DNA of 64,000 nucleotides from Phenylobacterium deserti (GCF_003254705.1 NZ_QFYR01000001.1:1302001-1366000); one strand, 5' to 3'; shown: positions 17,062 through 28,110, numbered from the stretch's first letter. Notes: generated from the sequence alone by a model not told the origin. Made by a program: numbers and translations.

Positions 17062-18261
17062 TCAGCCGCGGACAGGCTTGACCTTACCGGCAGCTTCGCG
17101 CGCCCGCTCGCGAGCTTCATCGACGGCGCCGCCACGGGCCAAGGCGACCCCCATGCGTCGGCGCTCGTAGGCTTCGGGCTTGCCGAACAGGCGCAGGTCC
17201 GCGCCGGGCACGCTGAGCGCCTCGGCCACGCCTTCGAAGGCGATGCCTTTGGCTTCCATGCCGCCGTAGATCACCGCGCTGGCGCCCGGCTCGCGCAGGC
17301 GCACGTCGACGGGCAGGCCCAGGATGGCGCGGGCGTGCAGGGCGAACTCGCTCTGCATCTGGCTGACCAGGGTGACGAGGCCGGTGTCGTGAGGCCGGGG
17401 ACTGACCTCCGAGAACCAGACGTCGGAACCCTTCACGAACAGCTCGACGCCAAACAAGCCGAAACCGCCGAGGGACTCCGTCACCGCGCGGGCGATGTCG
17501 CGGGCCTTTTTGTGAGCGGCCGGGCTCATGCCCTGCGGCTGCCAGCTTTCCACGTAGTCGCCCTTCACCTGCCGGTGGCCGATCGGCTCGCAGAACAGGG
17601 TCATGACGTCGCCGTCCAGCGCCCGGGCGCGGACGGTGAGCAGGGTGATCTCGAAGTCGAAATCCACGCGGCCTTCGACGATGACGCGGGGCTGCTCGAC
17701 GCGGCCGCCCTCGAGAGCGTACCGCCAGGCCGCTGCGATTTGATCAGGGCTCTCGACAAAGGACTGGCCCTTGCCGGAGGAGCTCATCACCGGTTTCACG
17801 AAGCAGGGGAAGCCCGTGATCTTGACGGCGCCCTCGGCGAGCTCTTCCTCGGACGAGGCGAAGGCGTAGGGGCTGGTTGGCAGGCCCAGTTCCTCGGCTG
17901 CCAGCCGGCGGATGCCCTCGCGGTTCATGGTCAGCTGAGCGGCGCGGGCGGTGGGGATCACCGTGGCCAAGCCCTCGGCCTCGATCTTCACCAGTTCGTC
18001 GGTGGCGATCGCCTCGATCTCGGGAACGATCAGGTGCGGGCGTTCGGCCTCGACAAGGGCGCGCAGGGCGGCCCCATCGGTCATGGCGATGACGTGGCCG
18101 CGGTGAGCTACCTGCATGGCCGGCGCGTCAGCGTACCGGTCGACGGCGATCACCTCGCAGCCGAGCCGCTGCAGCTCGATGGCGACCTCCTTGCCGAGCT
18201 CGCCCGAGCCCAGAAGCATGACCTTGAGGGCGGTGGGCGAGAGCGGCGTGCCGAGGCGCAT
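17062..18261 (-). CDS. purT: Formate-dependent phosphoribosylglycinamide formyltransferase (GAR transformylase 2)
   Basis: A 399-residue ATP-grasp enzyme that uses formate and ATP to make formyl-GAR in purine synthesis. Stretches seen: [21 protein letters not shown] (shown as [10 protein letters not shown] then [11 protein letters not shown]), [14 protein letters not shown] (ATP-grasp), [20 protein letters not shown] and [14 protein letters not shown]. The ATG at 18261 follows the tkt stop by four bases, so the two genes are almost certainly co-transcribed. The folate-dependent alternative PurN is not in this window. Confidence 0.93.
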   Translation of the reverse strand: MRLGTPLSPTALKVMLLGSGELGKEVAIELQRLGCEVIAVDRYADAPAMQVAHRGHVIAMTDGAALRALVEAERPHLIVPEIEAIATDELVKIEAEGLATVIPTARAAQLTMNREGIRRLAAEELGLPTSPYAFASSEEELAEGAVKITGFPCFVKPVMSSSGKGQSFVESPDQIAAAWRYALEGGRVEQPRVIVEGRVDFDFEITLLTVRARALDGDVMTLFCEPIGHRQVKGDYVESWQPQGMSPAAHKKARDIARAVTESLGGFGLFGVELFVKGSDVWFSEVSPRPHDTGLVTLVSQMQSEFALHARAILGLPVDVRLREPGASAVIYGGMEAKGIAFEGVAEALSVPGADLRLFGKPEAYERRRMGVALARGGAVDEARERAREAAGKVKPVRG

Positions 18262-18265
18262 GGCG

Positions 18266-20239
18266 TCAGGCCAGCTTGCGCTTGGCTGCGTCAGCGACCG
18301 CCTCGGCGGTGATGCCGAACTGCTCGTACAGTTTCTCGTACGGGCCGCTGGCGCCAAAGCTGTTCATGCCGACGAACACGCCGTCTGAACCGATAAAGCG
18401 GTCCCAACCCATGCGCACGCCAGCTTCCACGGCCACGCGGACTTCTGTCTCGCCGATAACCTGAGCTTGGTAGTCAGCCGGCTGCTGCTCGAAGAGCTCG
18501 AAGCACGGAACGGACACGACGCGGGCGCCGATGCCTTGCGCCTCCAGGGTCTCGCGAGCCTTGAGCGCGACGGGCACCTCGGTGCCGCTGGCGAAGATGG
18601 TCACCTGAGCCGGATGACCGGCGGCAGCCAGTTGGTAGGCGCCTTTGGCTGACAGGTTCTCACCGGCCGTGGTGGTGCGCACCGCGGCGGTCTTCTGGCG
18701 GGACAGGGCCATGACGGACGGCGTGCGGGCCGTACCAAGCGCGAGCTTCCAGCACTCGGCGGTCTCAACCGCATCGGCCGGGCGATAGACATTGAGGTTC
18801 GGCATGCAGCGCAGGGCGGCCAGGTGCTCCACCGGCTGGTGGGTCGGACCGTCTTCGCCGAGGCCGATGGAGTCATGGGTCCCGACGTGGATCACCCGCA
18901 CGCCCATCAGGGCGGCCAGGCGGATCGCCGGGCGGCTGTAGTCGGTGAAGACCAAGAAGGTGCCGCCGTAAGGGATGACGCCGCCATGCAGCGCCATGCC
19001 GTTCATGGCCGCGGCCATGCCGTGCTCGCGCACGCCGTAGTTCACGTAGCGACCGGCGTAGTCGGGCGCATCCAGGATCGGCGTGTTCTTGACGAAGGTG
19101 TTGTTGGAGCCGGTGAGGTCGGCCGAGCCGCCGATCATCTCGGGGATCGAACCGAAGATCCGCTCCAGCACCGCGCCGGAATGCTGGCGGGTGGCGGCGG
19201 CCGGAGCCTTGGCTTCGGCGTCTGCGATGAAGGCGTCCAGCGCGTCGAAGGCGTGGGCCGGCAGCTCGCCCGCAATCGCGCGGTCGAAGTCGGCCTTCTT
19301 GCCCGAAGACACGAGCTTGGCTTCCCAGTCCTTGCGGGTGCGGGCGCCGCGGCGACCCGCGGATTTCCAGGCTTTCGTGACCTCTTCCGGCAGGATCCAC
19401 TGCTCGTGCGGCCAGCCGAGGTTCTCGCGGGTCAGAGCGACTTCCGCCTTGCCCAGCGCCTTGCCATGGACGTCGTGGGTGCCCTGGAAAGTGGGCGAGC
19501 CCTTGCCGATCACCGTCTTGCAGGCGATCAGGGTCGGACGATCCTGCTTGGTCGCCCAGGCGAGCGCCTTGCGGATCTGGCCGTAGTCGTGGCCGTCGAT
19601 GCGCTTCACCGCCCACCCAGCCGCCTTGAAGCGGGCGAGCTGGTCGGTGGCGTCCGAGATGGCCACGTGACCGTCGATGGTGATGTCGTTGTCGTCCCAC
19701 AGGACGGTCAGCTTGGAGAGCTTCAGGCGGCCGGCGAGGCTGATCGCCTCGTGGCTGACGCCTTCCATCAGGCAGCCGTCGCCGGCCAGCACCCAGGTGC
19801 GGTGGTCGACGAGTTCCGAGCCGAAGCGAGTGGCCAGGTGGCGCTCGGCGATGGCCATGCCGACGGAGGTGGCGATGCCCTGGCCCAGCGGCCCGGTGGT
19901 CGTCTCAACGCCCGGCGTGTGGAAGACCTCGGGGTGACCCGGCGTCAGGGAGCCGATCTGGCGAAAGTTCTTCAGTTGGTCGAGGCTGACCGCCTTCACG
20001 CCGGACAGATGCAGCAGGCTGTAGAGCAGCATCGAGCCGTGGCCGGCCGAGAGTACGAAGCGGTCGCGGTCCGCCCAATCCGGCTTGGACGCGTCGTACT
20101 TCAGGAACTTGGTCCAGAGCACCGTGGCGACGTCGGCCATGCCCATGGGCATGCCGGGGTGACCGGAGTTGGCCTGTTCGACCGCGTCCATCGACAGTAC
20201 GCGGATAGCGTCGGCCATGGTCTGAAGGGGCGCCGGCAT
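18266..20239 (-). CDS. tkt: Transketolase
   Basis: A 657-residue thiamine-diphosphate enzyme of the pentose-phosphate pathway. Motifs: [16 protein letters not shown] near the start, [20 protein letters not shown], the ThDP motif [17 protein letters not shown]-type pyrimidine domain with [15 protein letters not shown] and [13 protein letters not shown]. The ATG at 20239 ([16 protein letters not shown]) was chosen; an open frame runs upstream to 20608 but that extension lacks homology and overlaps the DUF4164 gene. It is followed at once by purT. Thiamine made via thiE would feed its cofactor. Confidence 0.96.
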   Translation of the reverse strand: MPAPLQTMADAIRVLSMDAVEQANSGHPGMPMGMADVATVLWTKFLKYDASKPDWADRDRFVLSAGHGSMLLYSLLHLSGVKAVSLDQLKNFRQIGSLTPGHPEVFHTPGVETTTGPLGQGIATSVGMAIAERHLATRFGSELVDHRTWVLAGDGCLMEGVSHEAISLAGRLKLSKLTVLWDDNDITIDGHVAISDATDQLARFKAAGWAVKRIDGHDYGQIRKALAWATKQDRPTLIACKTVIGKGSPTFQGTHDVHGKALGKAEVALTRENLGWPHEQWILPEEVTKAWKSAGRRGARTRKDWEAKLVSSGKKADFDRAIAGELPAHAFDALDAFIADAEAKAPAAATRQHSGAVLERIFGSIPEMIGGSADLTGSNNTFVKNTPILDAPDYAGRYVNYGVREHGMAAAMNGMALHGGVIPYGGTFLVFTDYSRPAIRLAALMGVRVIHVGTHDSIGLGEDGPTHQPVEHLAALRCMPNLNVYRPADAVETAECWKLALGTARTPSVMALSRQKTAAVRTTTAGENLSAKGAYQLAAAGHPAQVTIFASGTEVPVALKARETLEAQGIGARVVSVPCFELFEQQPADYQAQVIGETEVRVAVEAGVRMGWDRFIGSDGVFVGMNSFGASGPYEKLYEQFGITAEAVADAAKRKLA

Positions 20240-20375
20240 CGGAATCCTGAGTCTTAACGAATGGGTGGCGCGCCCCTCGCATGTGGACGGCGCACGGTCA
20301 AGGAACCGCCATGGTCTGGAGGAACCTGTCGCAGGGCTATAGATTAACGGCCACAGTAGTCGGGACGGAGTAGGT

Positions 20376-20669
20376 ATGATCCGTGAAGCCGCGGGCGAAA
20401 GCGCCCTCGAGACGGCCGCCAAACGGCTGGAGCGGGCGGTGACCCTGCTGGAAGAGCGTCTGGCGGAGCGGCCTGCGTCGGTAAGCGGCGGCGGGCTGTT
20501 CGACAATGGCGGCCATTCCCTGGCCGCCGAGCTGGAGAAGTCGCGTGCTCGCGAAAAGGCTCTGGAAGAGGCCGGCGCGGAAGCGTCTGCGGCGCTGGGC
20601 CGCGCCATTCTCGAAATTCGTGCGGCGCTGAACGGCGCCGCGCCCCCCGTGCAATCGCCGGAGACCTAA
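20376..20669 (+). CDS. DUF4164 family coiled-coil protein
   Basis: A 97-residue protein, almost wholly helical and charged (ALETAAKRLERAVTLLEERL and LAAELEKSRAREKALEEAG), matching the small alphaproteobacterial DUF4164 family found just before zapA. The gap to zapA is four bases, so the two are co-transcribed, and a role in cell division or Z-ring organisation is likely by context only. No catalytic or membrane feature is seen. It starts 136 bases from the divergent tkt. Confidence 0.78.
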   Translation: MIREAAGESALETAAKRLERAVTLLEERLAERPASVSGGGLFDNGGHSLAAELEKSRAREKALEEAGAEASAALGRAILEIRAALNGAAPPVQSPET

Positions 20670-20673
20670 GGCC

Positions 20674-21006
20674 ATGGCGCAAGTGACTCTGGACGTGAAC
20701 GGCCGCCCATATGTGGTCGGCTGCGAGGATGGACAGGAACAGCACCTCGTCGACCTGGCCCGCCTGTTCGACCGGCAGGTTCGACAGGTCAGCCAGGAGA
20801 TGGGGCAGCTGGGTGAGACCCGCCTGTTTCTGATGGGCGCCCTGCTGCTCGCCGACGAGCTGTCAGACATGAAGATGCGCATGTCGGCGCTTCAGGCGGA
20901 GCTGGCCAGACATCAATCCGATCGCGCCCGGATCGAGACGCGGGCCGCGACGGCACTGGAAAGCGCCGCGAAGCGGATCGAGAAACTGGCCGACGAAGTG
21001 GAGTGA
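20674..21006 (+). CDS. zapA: Cell division protein ZapA
   Basis: A 110-residue FtsZ-associated protein. The N-terminal globular part starts MAQVTLDVNGRPYVVGC and contains the conserved LVDLARLFDRQVRQVSQEMG; the rest is a long coiled coil (LLLADELSDMKMRMSALQAE) used for tetramer formation. ZapA bundles FtsZ filaments and stabilises the Z-ring. The 6S RNA gene begins about 55 bases downstream, the widespread zapA-ssrS-fcl order. Confidence 0.92.
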   Translation: MAQVTLDVNGRPYVVGCEDGQEQHLVDLARLFDRQVRQVSQEMGQLGETRLFLMGALLLADELSDMKMRMSALQAELARHQSDRARIETRAATALESAAKRIEKLADEVE

Positions 21007-21026
21007 CGAGCCGGCCGCTTGCGTCC

Positions 21027-21055
21027 TTGAGAACCGCGAGCCGGCCCACTACGTT
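21027..21055 (+). promoter_or_regulatory. Promoter of 6S RNA
   Basis: TTGAGA at 21027-21032, a 17-base spacer, then TACGTT at 21050-21055. This places transcription start near 21062, where the conserved 6S secondary structure begins. Confidence 0.6.
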
Positions 21056-21061
21056 ACCGAA

Positions 21062-21230
21062 CCGGCGGGTCGTGCTGCGGCTCACGTCGAAGGCGACATA
21101 TCCCAGCGACCTTAATTCTCTCATAGGGAGCTGTCCCTGCTCAGGGCCGTGGTCTTGAGCACACGGCGCCCACCTGGTGTAACCAGGTCGAGGGGATGAA
21201 ACAGTCCTTCACGGTTTTCGCGGCGCCGCC
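21062..21230 (+). ncRNA. ssrS: 6S RNA
   Basis: The roughly 170 bases between zapA and the 5-formyl-THF cyclo-ligase gene hold the expected 6S RNA. No reading frame with coding bias covers it. Local helices support a structured RNA: GCCGTG pairs with CACGGC around 21155-21175 as the apical arm, and ACCTGG (21172-21177) pairs with CCAGGT (21183-21188), the small hairpin common in alphaproteobacterial 6S. GGCGG near the 5' end can pair with CCGCC near 21229 as closing stem. 6S mimics an open promoter and binds RNA polymerase in stationary phase. Ends are approximate. Confidence 0.75.
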
Positions 21231-21280
21231 ACCTTCTTCCCCACGCATCCTTCCGGCGCGCTTTGCGCTATGAGGGCCGC

Positions 21281-21850
21281 GTGAGCGAGATCACAGACAA
21301 GACCGCGCTACGGGCGCAGATGCGGGCGAGGCGGCGCCAGTTGGCCGCCGAGCAGCCGGACGCCGCCAAGCTTGCCGCCGCGCGCATCCCGCTCGATCGG
21401 CTCCCCATCTTCCAGACGTTCAGCGGCTATCACCCGCTTGGCTCCGAGATCGACCCCCGACCGCTGATGCGCCGCCTGGCCGAAAACGGCGCCGTGCCGG
21501 CCCTGCCTGTCGCCGCCAGCCGCGAGGAGCCGCTGGAGTTCCGCCTTTGGGATCCGCGAGAGGGGCTGGAGCCGGATGCTTTCGACATACCAGCGCCGCC
21601 GCTCTGGGCTGGCGCGGTCCAGCCCGAGCTGATCATCGCACCGCTGCTTGCGTTCGACCGGCGGGGCAACCGGCTTGGGCAGGGCGCGGGCCACTATGAC
21701 CGCACCATCGCGAACCTTCGGGCGCTTCAGCCTGTTTTCGTTCTGGGCCTCGCCTTTTCGGGCCAGGAACTGGAGGAACTGCCCGCCGAACCCCACGACG
21801 AGCGGCTCAACGCCATCCTGACCGAGACGGACTACATCGAGGTCGGCTAA
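21281..21850 (+). CDS. 5-formyltetrahydrofolate cyclo-ligase
   Basis: A 189-residue enzyme (YgfA/MTHFS family) that converts 5-formyl-THF to 5,10-methenyl-THF with ATP. Motifs: KTALRAQMRARRRQL at the start, YHPLGSEIDPRPLM, LIIAPLLAFDRRGNRLGQGA and GAGHYDRTI (ATP and folate site). The GTG at 21281 was preferred over the TTG at 21263 because a GAGGG site lies just upstream. Its place directly after 6S RNA is conserved between alpha- and gammaproteobacteria; in E. coli the two are co-transcribed. Confidence 0.92.
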   Translation: MSEITDKTALRAQMRARRRQLAAEQPDAAKLAAARIPLDRLPIFQTFSGYHPLGSEIDPRPLMRRLAENGAVPALPVAASREEPLEFRLWDPREGLEPDAFDIPAPPLWAGAVQPELIIAPLLAFDRRGNRLGQGAGHYDRTIANLRALQPVFVLGLAFSGQELEELPAEPHDERLNAILTETDYIEVG

Positions 21851-21858
21851 GGAGCCCC

Positions 21859-22698
21859 ATGCGTTTCGCTTTCTTCGGGGATGTGGTCGGTCGTGCGGGC
21901 CGAGAGGGGCTGGCCGAGCACCTGCCGCACATCCGTCGCCGCCTCGGTCTCGAGTTCGTGATCATCAACGCGGAGAACGCCGCCGCCGGCTTCGGCATCA
22001 CGGAGGCCACGGCGCGCGAGCTGTTCGACGCGGGCGCCGACTGCCTGACCCTGGGCAACCACTCCTGGGATCAAAAAGAAGCCCTCACCTACATCGTGCG
22101 TGAGCCGCGGCTGATCCGACCAGCCAACTATTCGCCCTTTGCCGAGGCGCCCGGGCGCGGCGCCCAGCTGTTCGAAACTCAGAACGGACGCCGGATCCTC
22201 GTGATCAACGCCTTGGGTCGCGTGCATATGGACGCGCTGGACGACCCGTTTGCGGCCGTCGATCGCGAGCTCGAATCCGCTCCGTTGGGCGTGGTGGCCG
22301 ACGCCGTGGTGGTCGACATCCACGCGGAAGCCACGTCCGAGAAGATGGCCATGGGCCACTTCTGCGATGGGCGAGCGAGCCTGGTGGTGGGCACCCATAC
22401 CCATGTCCCGACTGCGGACTGCCAGATCCTCCCCGGCGGCACCGCGTATCAAACCGACGCAGGCGCTTGCGCCGACTACGACAGCGTGATCGGCAACCAG
22501 AAGGAAGAGCCGCTGCGGCGGTTCACCACCCGCATCTCCGGCGGTCGTTACAAGCCCGCCGAAGGACCGGCGACGGTCTGCGGCGTGTTTGTCGAAACGA
22601 ACGACGCAACGGGCCTCGCCAGGCGCGTAGAGCCCATCCGGGTGGGTGGACGTCTCAGCCCCGCCCTGCCCACGTTGGAAGCGGCCGTAGGAGCCTAG
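21859..22698 (+). CDS. ymdB: YmdB family metallophosphoesterase (TIGR00282)
   Basis: A 279-residue calcineurin-like phosphoesterase. It shows FFGDVVGRAGREG, IINAENAAAGFGIT, LTLGNHSWDQKEAL and VGTHTHVPTAD, all metal-ligand blocks of the TIGR00282 group. Bacillus YmdB is a 2',3'-cyclic nucleotide phosphodiesterase that affects RNA turnover and biofilm choice; the role in alphaproteobacteria is not established. The ATG is eight bases after the folate cyclo-ligase stop, so they form an operon. It converges on an unknown gene with a 3-base gap. Confidence 0.88.
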   Translation: MRFAFFGDVVGRAGREGLAEHLPHIRRRLGLEFVIINAENAAAGFGITEATARELFDAGADCLTLGNHSWDQKEALTYIVREPRLIRPANYSPFAEAPGRGAQLFETQNGRRILVINALGRVHMDALDDPFAAVDRELESAPLGVVADAVVVDIHAEATSEKMAMGHFCDGRASLVVGTHTHVPTADCQILPGGTAYQTDAGACADYDSVIGNQKEEPLRRFTTRISGGRYKPAEGPATVCGVFVETNDATGLARRVEPIRVGGRLSPALPTLEAAVGA

Positions 22699-22701
22699 GG
22701 C

Positions 22702-23937
22702 TCAGCGGCTGGCGTTGAACTCGTCCAGCCGGGCCAAGAGCGCCTCGGCGCCGCCGACGCCGACGCTGGCGCGCGCAATCCGCTCTCGTAGACTGGCCAC
22801 GCGGGCATGACCCTGCGTCTCCGATACCGCGCGGTGGAGCCGCCGGGTCGCGACGGTGTCGTCCAGCAAGCGCACCGCGCGTCGGCGGTTGGCGTCGCCC
22901 GCCACCGTTTCGAGGACCAGGGCGAGGGCACCCAGTTCGTTGAAGGCGTCCGGAGCCGGGCCGATCAAGGCGCCGAGGAACGCAGGCTCAAGGAGGATGG
23001 ACGAGCGGGCGACCAGCGCCTCACGCACATCCTCTTCGGGCATCAGCGGTCCGCTGGCGGCCGTTAGCGCCGCGCCCAGCAGCCGCAGCATCTCGATCTC
23101 GCCGAAGGCTGAGCCGGGACGCAGCCGGCCGCGTCCGGCGAAAGCCGCAAGCATGCGGCGATGGAGATCCTGGCGCGCCTTGGGGAACAAGCCGGCCTGC
23201 AGGGCCTCGCCCAGCCTTTCTAGAACCGGCGAAAGAGGCGGACAGCTCGCCGCAAGCGACGGCTGCACTCGCGCGAGGGCGGTGAACACCGTGCGGTCCG
23301 CCAGGGCTAGGTCCACGGCGACGGCGGCGCCGAGCGACAGCTCGCCGCCAAACAGTTCTCCCCAGGCGGCGGGCTGGCGCAGAACCTCGCGCAACGGCCG
23401 CTCCAGCAGTCCGAGTAGAAGGTCCCGAGCGGGCGTGCCGTGAGGCGCGGCCTGGGCGATGTCGAGCAGGACGGTCAGCTTGCCAGACCAACCGTCAGCC
23501 GAGCCAAGGCGCCGGGCGATGACGAAGCCAAGGCGCAAGGAGTCGTCCTCGGACCCATGCAGGTCCTGCGCCAATCCCGAGATCTCCGCCGCCGTGAGCT
23601 CGGGCGTCGGCGCTTCGCGTGCATGCCGCGTGAGACGCGAGAGCGCGCGGTCCGTCAGCCGCTGCAGCTGCCGTATGATCTCGTGTACGCTGTCGCCGCG
23701 CGCGAGGGCTGCGGGCACCGCCACCTTCTGCAGCGCCTGTTGCAGGTCGGTCCCGGCTCCGTCCAGGCGCATGGCCAGGTCGGCGCGGTGCAGCAGCTCG
23801 AAAGGCGTGACGGACTGCCGGGCCAGCCAAGGCTGCAGCAGGTGACCGATGGTCTCGCCGGCCGCGGAGCCGTAGAGCTCTTCAGGCTCTGTGCAGAGAC
23901 GTGGCGTCGGAGCGGTTGCAAGGTGCGCCGCGCTCAC
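22702..23937 (-). CDS. Hypothetical helix-rich protein, no family recognised
   Basis: A protein of 411 residues if the GTG at 23937 is used; the frame stays open to a GTG at 24075, but those extra 46 codons are AT-richer and less biased than the rest, so the shorter start is preferred. The sequence is Leu/Ala/Arg-rich, without cysteine clusters or membrane helices, and reads as stacked helices (for example LRLGFVIARRLGSADGWSG, LLLGLLERPLREVLRQP and LGALALVLETVAGDANRRR). It may be a HEAT-like or scaffold-type cytoplasmic protein. Nothing catalytic is evident. It is a single gene, convergent with ymdB. Confidence 0.6.
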   Translation of the reverse strand: MSAAHLATAPTPRLCTEPEELYGSAAGETIGHLLQPWLARQSVTPFELLHRADLAMRLDGAGTDLQQALQKVAVPAALARGDSVHEIIRQLQRLTDRALSRLTRHAREAPTPELTAAEISGLAQDLHGSEDDSLRLGFVIARRLGSADGWSGKLTVLLDIAQAAPHGTPARDLLLGLLERPLREVLRQPAAWGELFGGELSLGAAVAVDLALADRTVFTALARVQPSLAASCPPLSPVLERLGEALQAGLFPKARQDLHRRMLAAFAGRGRLRPGSAFGEIEMLRLLGAALTAASGPLMPEEDVREALVARSSILLEPAFLGALIGPAPDAFNELGALALVLETVAGDANRRRAVRLLDDTVATRRLHRAVSETQGHARVASLRERIARASVGVGGAEALLARLDEFNASR

Positions 23938-24162
23938 GACCGCCAATCCACTGAACGTCGGCTCGCCACCATTGATCCTGTCTTCCCTCGCCCAAGTTGA
24001 GTGGGGATGCAGGATCGTTGTTAAGGCCAGTATAACCTGAGCGCACTTTTTGACCCTGAGCTGTATTTTGCTCACTCAAGGTAGTGTTGCTCTTATCTGA
24101 TGACATCAAGAAACAGCTGACGCATCAAGGTAAACTGCATAACGCAACTACTTGAACTTGGC

Positions 24163-24753
24163 TCAGCGCTTGCCGCGTGCGGGTTGCAGGCCTTCCAAGG
24201 TGAGCTTGCCGGCTTTCGCCTTGTCGATCATCTCAAACCTGCGCCGGGCTGCCCGCGACCACTCCTCCTGGGTGACTTGTCCGTTGAAGTCCTCGTCCGC
24301 CGCGCGCACAGGCTGCGGCGTGTTCAGCAAGGCGAACCGTCCAACCAAGTGCTGCTCAGGTTTGCGGCGTGGCTGGGGATCAGAGCCGCGACGTTGGCGC
24401 ACGTCCCCGGCGCCGGGCCGCCCAGCGCCCATCATGCCGAGTTGGGTGATTTCCGGCGCAAGCTCCGTCTCGTAGCGCAGCGTTTCCGAACCTGCGATCC
24501 GACCGTCGCCGTCAGCATCGACGATCTTAAAGAAGCGCAGCGCGTCGGCCCGGAACTCGGCCAAGGTCAGGGCGCCGTCCTTGTCGGCGTCGGCGCCGGT
24601 GAACCAGGCGGCGAGCCCCTCAGACCCACGAAACACCTCGCCTGCGGGGCTGATGAAGAAGCCGTCGTCGCCCCCGCGCGGCCCCGCCGGCTGGGCCGAG
24701 GCGGTCGTCGCCAAGGCCAGGATCGCGCCCGCGAACAAAAGGGTGCGCCGCAT
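24163..24753 (-). CDS. Secreted EF-hand calcium-binding protein
   Basis: A 196-residue protein with a clear signal peptide (MRRTLLFAGAILALATTASA). Four EF-hand loops follow: DADKDGALTLAEF (about 55-67), DADGDGRIAGSE (about 78-89), DEDFNGQVTQEEW (about 153-165) and a degenerate DKAKAGKLTLEGL (about 177-189). It would bind calcium in the periplasm or outside the cell. The middle of about 50 residues is Gly/Arg/Pro-rich and likely disordered. The partner is unknown and no operon is seen. Confidence 0.8.
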   Translation of the reverse strand: MRRTLLFAGAILALATTASAQPAGPRGGDDGFFISPAGEVFRGSEGLAAWFTGADADKDGALTLAEFRADALRFFKIVDADGDGRIAGSETLRYETELAPEITQLGMMGAGRPGAGDVRQRRGSDPQPRRKPEQHLVGRFALLNTPQPVRAADEDFNGQVTQEEWSRAARRRFEMIDKAKAGKLTLEGLQPARGKR

Positions 24754-24866
24754 GTCATGCTCCCGTATTCGAACTGACGCGACCTTGGCTTTAACCTTTG
24801 GCTGAAAAGCGGCCGGTCCGGTGTCGCGATGGAAATGCCGAACTGAAGCTTTAGGGGAGGGCGGCC

Positions 24867-25220
24867 ATGCTCGCCAAGTTCATCGTCCGCGCCATTTTCG
24901 CCGCTCTCGGTTTGTGGGTGGCCAGCCTGATCGTTCCCGGTGTCGGTTTCAGCGACACGGGCTCGCTGATGCTGGCGGCGATTCTGCTGGGCGTCGTCAA
25001 CGCCTTCGTTCGGCCGGTGGTGTTCGTCCTCACCCTGCCGATCACCCTGGTGACCTTGGGGCTGTTCCTGCTGGTGGTGAACGCAGCCATGATCGGCCTG
25101 GTGGCCGTGCTGCTCTCCGGCTTCCACGTGAACGGGCTGTTCGCCGGGATCGGAGCCGCCATCGTCACTGGCGTGTCGAGCTGGATCGGCGGGCTGGTGC
25201 TCTCCGACCAGAAGCGGTGA
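24867..25220 (+). CDS. Phage holin family (YvlD-type) membrane protein
   Basis: A 117-residue protein with four membrane helices and short loops. It has the family pattern RAIFAALGLWVASLIVPGV, VNAFVRPVVFVLTLPITLVT and LVVNAAMIGLVAVLLSG. Despite the name, members such as YvlD are chromosomal and not tied to phages; no phage gene is nearby. A GGGAGG site precedes the ATG. The function is unknown, possibly membrane stress. Confidence 0.8.
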   Translation: MLAKFIVRAIFAALGLWVASLIVPGVGFSDTGSLMLAAILLGVVNAFVRPVVFVLTLPITLVTLGLFLLVVNAAMIGLVAVLLSGFHVNGLFAGIGAAIVTGVSSWIGGLVLSDQKR

Positions 25221-25250
25221 TTAGCCAGGCTTTCGGTCACATGTTGACGA

Positions 25251-25925
25251 TCAGCAGGGAAAGTTCATCGACTCGAACGCTCGAACGTACTCGGCAAGCG
25301 GCCCCATCCCCATGCTGCGACGCAATTGGTCCACGCGGGCCGCGTCCTCCAATGGATGCAGCTGGTTCTTGCCGTTGATGCAGCGGAATTGAGAGCCGAA
25401 GCGCTGCGGGCGGCCCTCGTTCATCGCAAGGCGGTCGTACATCAAGGCGTAGTCTTGCCCCCTGATCTCACCCGAAGCGACGAGCGGCTCAAGGATCGGC
25501 AAGAATCGGCGCCAGAGCTCCAGGTTTGAATGTTGGATGATGTGGAACGCCGCTCGAGAGGCGTTTTCGCCGTACTCTGCGCGCGTGATCCAGCCTCCCT
25601 GTGGGATGAGCGGCAGCAGGAGCTGCTGATTGGCTTGATCGATCTCATCGATCACCGCGCCCATGACCTTGCGCGCTCGTGTGTGTTCCTCGGGCGATAG
25701 GCCGTTGAAGTTGACTTTGCTCAGAGCGAGGCGCGGCGCCTGATCAAGCTTGCCGAGCCGGATGATCTTTTCAATTGATGTCTTCGGCGGCGGCGATGCG
25801 GCCTCTTCAGCCCTCGCCCTCTCGGCCGCCTCAAGCACGGGCGCGATGGCGGCTCGCTCACGCGGCGTGAGTTGAGCCGCAGTAAGCGCGGCTGCCAGAG
25901 CAAATCCTAACGCGGCTTGGAGCAT
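25251..25925 (-). CDS. DUF6624 domain protein, probably exported
   Basis: A 224-residue protein with a short hydrophobic N terminus (MLQAALGFALAAALTAA) that looks like a signal peptide. The C-terminal half has the DUF6624 pattern: QGGWITRAEYGENASRAAF, IIQHSNLELWRRFLP and ALMYDRLAMNEGRPQRFGSQ. These proteins are common in alphaproteobacteria and Bacteroidetes and their activity is unknown. Standing alone between the holin-family gene (convergent) and groEL. Confidence 0.72.
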   Translation of the reverse strand: MLQAALGFALAAALTAAQLTPRERAAIAPVLEAAERARAEEAASPPPKTSIEKIIRLGKLDQAPRLALSKVNFNGLSPEEHTRARKVMGAVIDEIDQANQQLLLPLIPQGGWITRAEYGENASRAAFHIIQHSNLELWRRFLPILEPLVASGEIRGQDYALMYDRLAMNEGRPQRFGSQFRCINGKNQLHPLEDAARVDQLRRSMGMGPLAEYVRAFESMNFPC

Positions 25926-26040
25926 ACCCGCACCTCCTTCGAACTAGGTTCCGGCGCGACCGAGCCATGAATGTGGCAACCAAAGAAAAAGGGCGAAGCC
26001 TTGCGGCTCCGCCCCCATTCTGTCGTCGGATGACGTGGAC

Positions 26041-27699
<1,659 letters not shown>

Positions 27700-27725
27700 C
27701 TAATCGGATGTCTTGAGGGCGACGG

Positions 27726-28013
27726 TTAGGCGAGCACGCCCAGGATGTCGCTTTCCTTCATGATCAGCAGGTCTTCACCGTCGAGCTTGACCTCGGTGCC
27801 GGACCACTTGCCGAACAGGATGCGGTCGCCGACGCTGACGTCGAGGGCCGTGACCTTGCCGTTGTCGTCGCGAGCGCCGGGGCCGACGGCGATCACTTCG
27901 CCTTCCTGCGGCTTTTCCTTCGCGGTGTCGGGGATGATGATCCCGCCCTTGGTCTTAGCTTCTTCCTCGACGCGCTTGACGAGGACGCGATCTCCCAGGG
28001 GACGAAACGCCAT
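27726..28013 (-). CDS. groES: Co-chaperonin GroES (Hsp10)
   Basis: A 95-residue heptameric lid for GroEL. It shows [20 protein letters not shown], the mobile loop [16 protein letters not shown], and the C-terminal [14 protein letters not shown]. The ATG at 28013 gives the standard [10 protein letters not shown] start and has an AGAGAAGAG-type purine stretch upstream; an open frame to 28055 is not conserved. First gene of the groESL operon. Confidence 0.97.
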   Translation of the reverse strand: MAFRPLGDRVLVKRVEEEAKTKGGIIIPDTAKEKPQEGEVIAVGPGARDDNGKVTALDVSVGDRILFGKWSGTEVKLDGEDLLIMKESDILGVLA

Positions 28014-28073
28014 GATTCTCTTCTCTCCGTTCGAGACGGTTGGATGGTGTGACACTGCGGGAATGAGCGGCTG

Positions 28074-28100
28074 TTAGCAGTCCCAGCCCGCGAGTGCTAA
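28074..28100 (-). promoter_or_regulatory. CIRCE operator upstream of groESL
   Basis: The inverted repeat TTAGCAGTC-N9-GAGTGCTAA matches the CIRCE consensus TTAGCACTC-N9-GAGTGCTAA with one mismatch in the left arm. It lies in the 5' leader of groES, about 60 bases before its ATG. HrcA repressor binds CIRCE; hrcA is not in this window. Confidence 0.93.
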
Positions 28101-28110
28101 CGACGGCTGG

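Noticed and set aside
20240..20608. N-terminal extension of transketolase to about 780 residues
   Set aside because: The extra part is Ser/Arg-rich without homology, overlaps the divergent DUF4164 gene, and standard transketolases start at the ATG used (20239).
24867..25220. Phage holin as evidence for a prophage
   Set aside because: The YvlD-type holin family is chromosomal and widespread; no phage, integrase or lysin gene is near.
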